Shown here piece after piece: positions 63,012 through 64,000 of a stretch of 64,000 bases of DNA. Within the stretch, counting starts at the first letter, position 1; the number at the start of each line of letters is the position of its first letter. The notes beneath the pieces are model-generated. The model saw nothing but the letters and a program-made list of their open reading frames with translations, had not been told where the DNA came from and did not search any database. The stretch comes from an uncultured Elusimicrobiales bacterium. GTDB taxonomy: Bacteria; Elusimicrobiota; Elusimicrobia; Elusimicrobiales; Elusimicrobiaceae. The DNA is taken from positions 83,728-147,727 of the forward strand of contig CALUXB010000003.1 of NCBI GenBank assembly GCA_944324645.1, written 5' to 3'. Made by a program: the position numbers and the translations under genes.

Positions 63012-63094
63012 CCCTCTCTCAGATAGTTTGCCTCTTGAGGCCGAGGGCATATTTTATTTTTTGGAAGCACGTTTCGGGTTTTTGTGAGAGAGGG
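63012..63094. other. Long-range inverted repeat, possible structured RNA
   Basis: CCCTCTCTCA (63012-63021) is a perfect complement of TGAGAGAGGG (63085-63094) across 63 bases. The interior holds GCCTCTTGAGGC, a small hairpin with a CTTG tetraloop. It lies between two terminators. No clear promoter is seen on either strand, so expression is uncertain. Confidence 0.35.
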
Positions 63095-63097
63095 CTA

Positions 63098-63125
63098 TAA
63101 AAAATCCCGCTTGGTGGCGGGATTT
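63098..63125 (-). terminator. Terminator of tRNA-Cys
   Basis: AAATCCCGC (63102-63110) pairs with GCGGGATTT (63117-63125). The A run before it is the minus-strand U run. Confidence 0.85.
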
Positions 63126-63134
63126 TTAAAGAAA

Positions 63135-63206
63135 AGGTGCGGGCGGGAATCGAACCCGCGAATATGAGTTTTGCAGACTCACGCCTTACCACTTGGCCAC
63201 CGCACC
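63135..63206 (-). tRNA. tRNA-Cys (anticodon GCA)
   Basis: Minus-strand cloverleaf: acceptor GGTGCGG/CCGCACC, anticodon stem TGAGT/ACTCA with loop CTGCAAA, and discriminator U as expected for Cys. CCA is not encoded. Confidence 0.95.
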
Positions 63207-63224
63207 GTCAAATTGAGTAAAAAT

Positions 63225-63233
63225 ATTATAGCA
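63225..63233 (-). promoter_or_regulatory. Extended -10 promoter of tRNA-Cys
   Basis: On the minus strand it reads TGcTATAAT, ending 18 bases before the tRNA. The -35 is weak. Confidence 0.6.
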
Positions 63234-63325
63234 AAAAACGGGCTGTTTTAGAAATGGGAGGCTGTTCCCCGTCGGGGAGCATCTAGTTCTGTTTAAAAAA
63301 GAAAACGGTGGGCCCAAATAAGGCC

Positions 63326-63354
63326 TTGAAAAATAATCAAAATCTTTTTATACT
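63326..63354 (+). promoter_or_regulatory. Promoter of the candidate small RNA
   Basis: TTGAAA (63326-63331), exactly 17 bases, TATACT (63349-63354). The predicted start is at about 63361. Confidence 0.72.
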
Positions 63355-63360
63355 CTGAGT

Positions 63361-63466
63361 AAGGGATGGCCAAACAGCGAACCTATTTTAGGGTTATGCC
63401 CCGTAAAAGGGCCTCGGCCTCCCCTTTCTTTTGATAGAAACCCGCGCTTTAGGCGCGGGTTTTTTG
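63361..63466 (+). ncRNA. Candidate small non-coding RNA with a three-way junction
   Basis: The unit runs from a good promoter to a strong terminator with no ribosome site or sensible ORF. Pairings: P1 AAGGG (63361-63365) with CCCTT (63422-63426) and GGCC (63368-63371) with GGCC (63416-63419), separated by a 2x2 internal loop; P2 AACCTA (63380-63385) with TAGGGTT (63389-63395, one bulge); P3 GCCC (63398-63401) with GGGC (63409-63412). It does not show the SRP GGAAG/AGCAGC loop or tmRNA/6S features. The terminator stem makes the 3' end. The identity is unknown. Confidence 0.55.
63438..63466 (+). terminator. Terminator of the candidate small RNA
   Basis: AAACCCGCGC (63438-63447), loop TTTAG, GCGCGGGTTT (63453-63462), then TTTG. 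Confidence 0.92.
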
Positions 63467-63613
63467 TTGTTGTAAGAAGCAGGTATTAATTTGGGTAGAG
63501 GGAAAGAGAACGTTTTGGAAAAATCCGGCGGAATGACCCTATATTTTGCTATAATAAATAAAAGTTCCGCTGTTGTCCTGCCGTCCGGTGGCGGCGCTGT
63601 ACTGCCGGCCCTT

Positions 63614-63640
63614 TTGCAAAGCACGGATTTTTTGTATAAT
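63614..63640 (+). promoter_or_regulatory. Promoter of the tRNA-Gly/tRNA-Thr/tuf unit
   Basis: A perfect TATAAT (63635-63640) and TTGCAA (63614-63619) with a short 15-base spacer. It ends 17 bases before tRNA-Gly. Confidence 0.6.
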
Positions 63641-63657
63641 ATACAGGACGTCCTTTT

Positions 63658-63728
63658 GCGGGCGTAGTTCAATGGTAGAACGTCAGCCTTCCAAGCTGGT
63701 CACGTGGGTTCGATTCCCATCGCCCGCT
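63658..63728 (+). tRNA. tRNA-Gly (anticodon UCC)
   Basis: Acceptor GCGGGCG/CGCCCGC, anticodon loop CTTCCAA, T arm GTGGG-TTCGATT-CCCAT, discriminator U. CCA is not encoded. Confidence 0.95.
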
Positions 63729-63789
63729 TTTAATTACGGAACTGTCCGTAGAACAATTTCAGGCGCCGTGTAAACGGGAAACGCCAAAT

Positions 63790-63862
63790 GCTGGGGTAGC
63801 TCAGCTGGTAGAGCATCTCCATGGTAAGGAGAAGGTCGTGGGTTCGATTCCCATCCCCAGCT
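63790..63862 (+). tRNA. tRNA-Thr (anticodon GGU)
   Basis: Acceptor GCTGGGG/CCCCAGC, anticodon stem TCTCC/GGAGA with loop ATGGTAA, T arm GTGGG-TTCGATT-CCCAT, discriminator U. It lies directly before tuf, the arrangement known from E. coli tufB. Confidence 0.95.
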
Positions 63863-63923
63863 TATTTTTGACATAACTAAACAATAGAAGTACCGTAGTC
63901 AACTCAAAACAGGAGAACTAACA

Positions 63924-64000
63924 ATGGCAAAGGAAAAATTTTCGCGCAGCAAACCGCACGTGAACGTAGGAACGATAGGACACGTGGACCACGGTAAGAC
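63924..64000 (+). CDS. tuf: Elongation factor Tu, N-terminal fragment
   Basis: Only the first 25 codons are in the window, running off the right edge. They begin [17 protein letters not shown] and continue into GHVDHGKT, the P-loop of EF-Tu. An AGGAG site lies 8 bases before the ATG. EF-Tu carries aminoacyl-tRNA to the ribosome. The gene follows tRNA-Gly and tRNA-Thr and probably shares their transcript. Confidence 0.96.
   Translation, partial: MAKEKFSRSKPHVNVGTIGHVDHGK

Noticed and set aside
63361..63466. Known RNAs (SRP 4.5S RNA, 6S RNA, tmRNA, RNase P) for the small-RNA unit.
   Set aside because: The conserved SRP tetraloop/asymmetric loop is absent, the length is too small for the others, and there is no tRNA-like end.
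63614..63640. TGTATAAT before tRNA-Gly as an extended -10 of the TGn type.
   Set aside because: The TG touches the hexamer without the intervening base, so it was scored as an ordinary -10 only.
1..64000. CRISPR arrays, insertion sequences, prophage or integrase genes.
   Set aside because: I saw no spaced direct repeats, transposase, integrase or phage structural motifs anywhere in the window.

Overview
The window looks like a chromosomal stretch of a diderm (Gram-negative type) bacterium of about 50% GC. I suspect the phylum Elusimicrobiota, in a gut lineage near Elusimicrobium. The reason is the presence of three stand-alone type IV pilin-like genes (GFTL[L/V/I]ELLVVV core) scattered among housekeeping genes, without any pilus machinery nearby. 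The phylum is an inference. The diderm envelope is better supported: there is a Wza/Wzc/Wzb capsule export set, a TolC-type channel with an RND pump, a 22-strand-like beta-barrel protein, and a meso-diaminopimelate peptidoglycan pathway (dapA, asd, dapB, and a MurE carrying the DNPR motif).

Layout. Bases 1-1700 hold the end of comEC and a guanine deaminase. Bases 1965-7752 (minus strand) are a peptidoglycan-recycling operon: AI-2E-family membrane protein, AmpG-like permease, MurQ, AnmK and NagZ. Bases 7952-29562 are a surface-polysaccharide region. It contains a secreted beta-rich protein plus an outer-membrane barrel, a sugar epimerase and a WbaP-type priming transferase, a ten-gene plus-strand operon (glycosyltransferases, EpsG-type polymerase, pyruvyltransferase, flippase, UDP-galactopyranose mutase, FrhB-type iron-sulfur protein), an acyltransferase, Wzc, Wza, an O-antigen ligase-like protein and a Wzb-type phosphatase. 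Bases 29600-42400 are mostly housekeeping: a His-tailed EamA transporter, tRNA-Val, MarC, UvrB, BirA, a CheY-like protein, TilS, pilin 1, an alpha/beta hydrolase, a DUF2400 protein, MurE, MurD and TatD. Bases 42560-48400 hold hrcA-grpE-dnaK under a CIRCE operator, then pilin 2, then dnaJ, followed by pilin 3. Bases 49044-52913 (minus) are dapA-asd-dapB-murC. Bases 53010-61003 hold sppA, a small membrane protein, and a TetR-controlled efflux operon (TolC-like, fusion protein, RND pump). The right end has an orphan secreted protein, tRNA-Cys, a candidate small RNA, tRNA-Gly, tRNA-Thr and the start of tuf.

Two general features help with reading the window. Many promoters carry an extended -10 (TGnTATAAT-like) box. 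Many gene pairs overlap by the four bases ATGA, which implies translational coupling and settles several start codons.

The most unusual observation is a nearly identical module of about 55-60 bp at the 5' ends of pilin 1 (near 36151) and pilin 2 (near 46481). It has a -35-like TTGCAT, a homopolymeric T tract of different length in the two copies (11 and 12), an extended -10, and an 18-19 bp perfect inverted repeat whose 6-base centre contains the ATG. It predicts leaderless mRNAs controlled by a dyad centred on the transcription start, possibly phase-variable through the T tract. A second notable signal is a free-standing promoter, three-way-junction and terminator unit at 63326-63466, which looks like an unannotated small RNA of about 106 nt.
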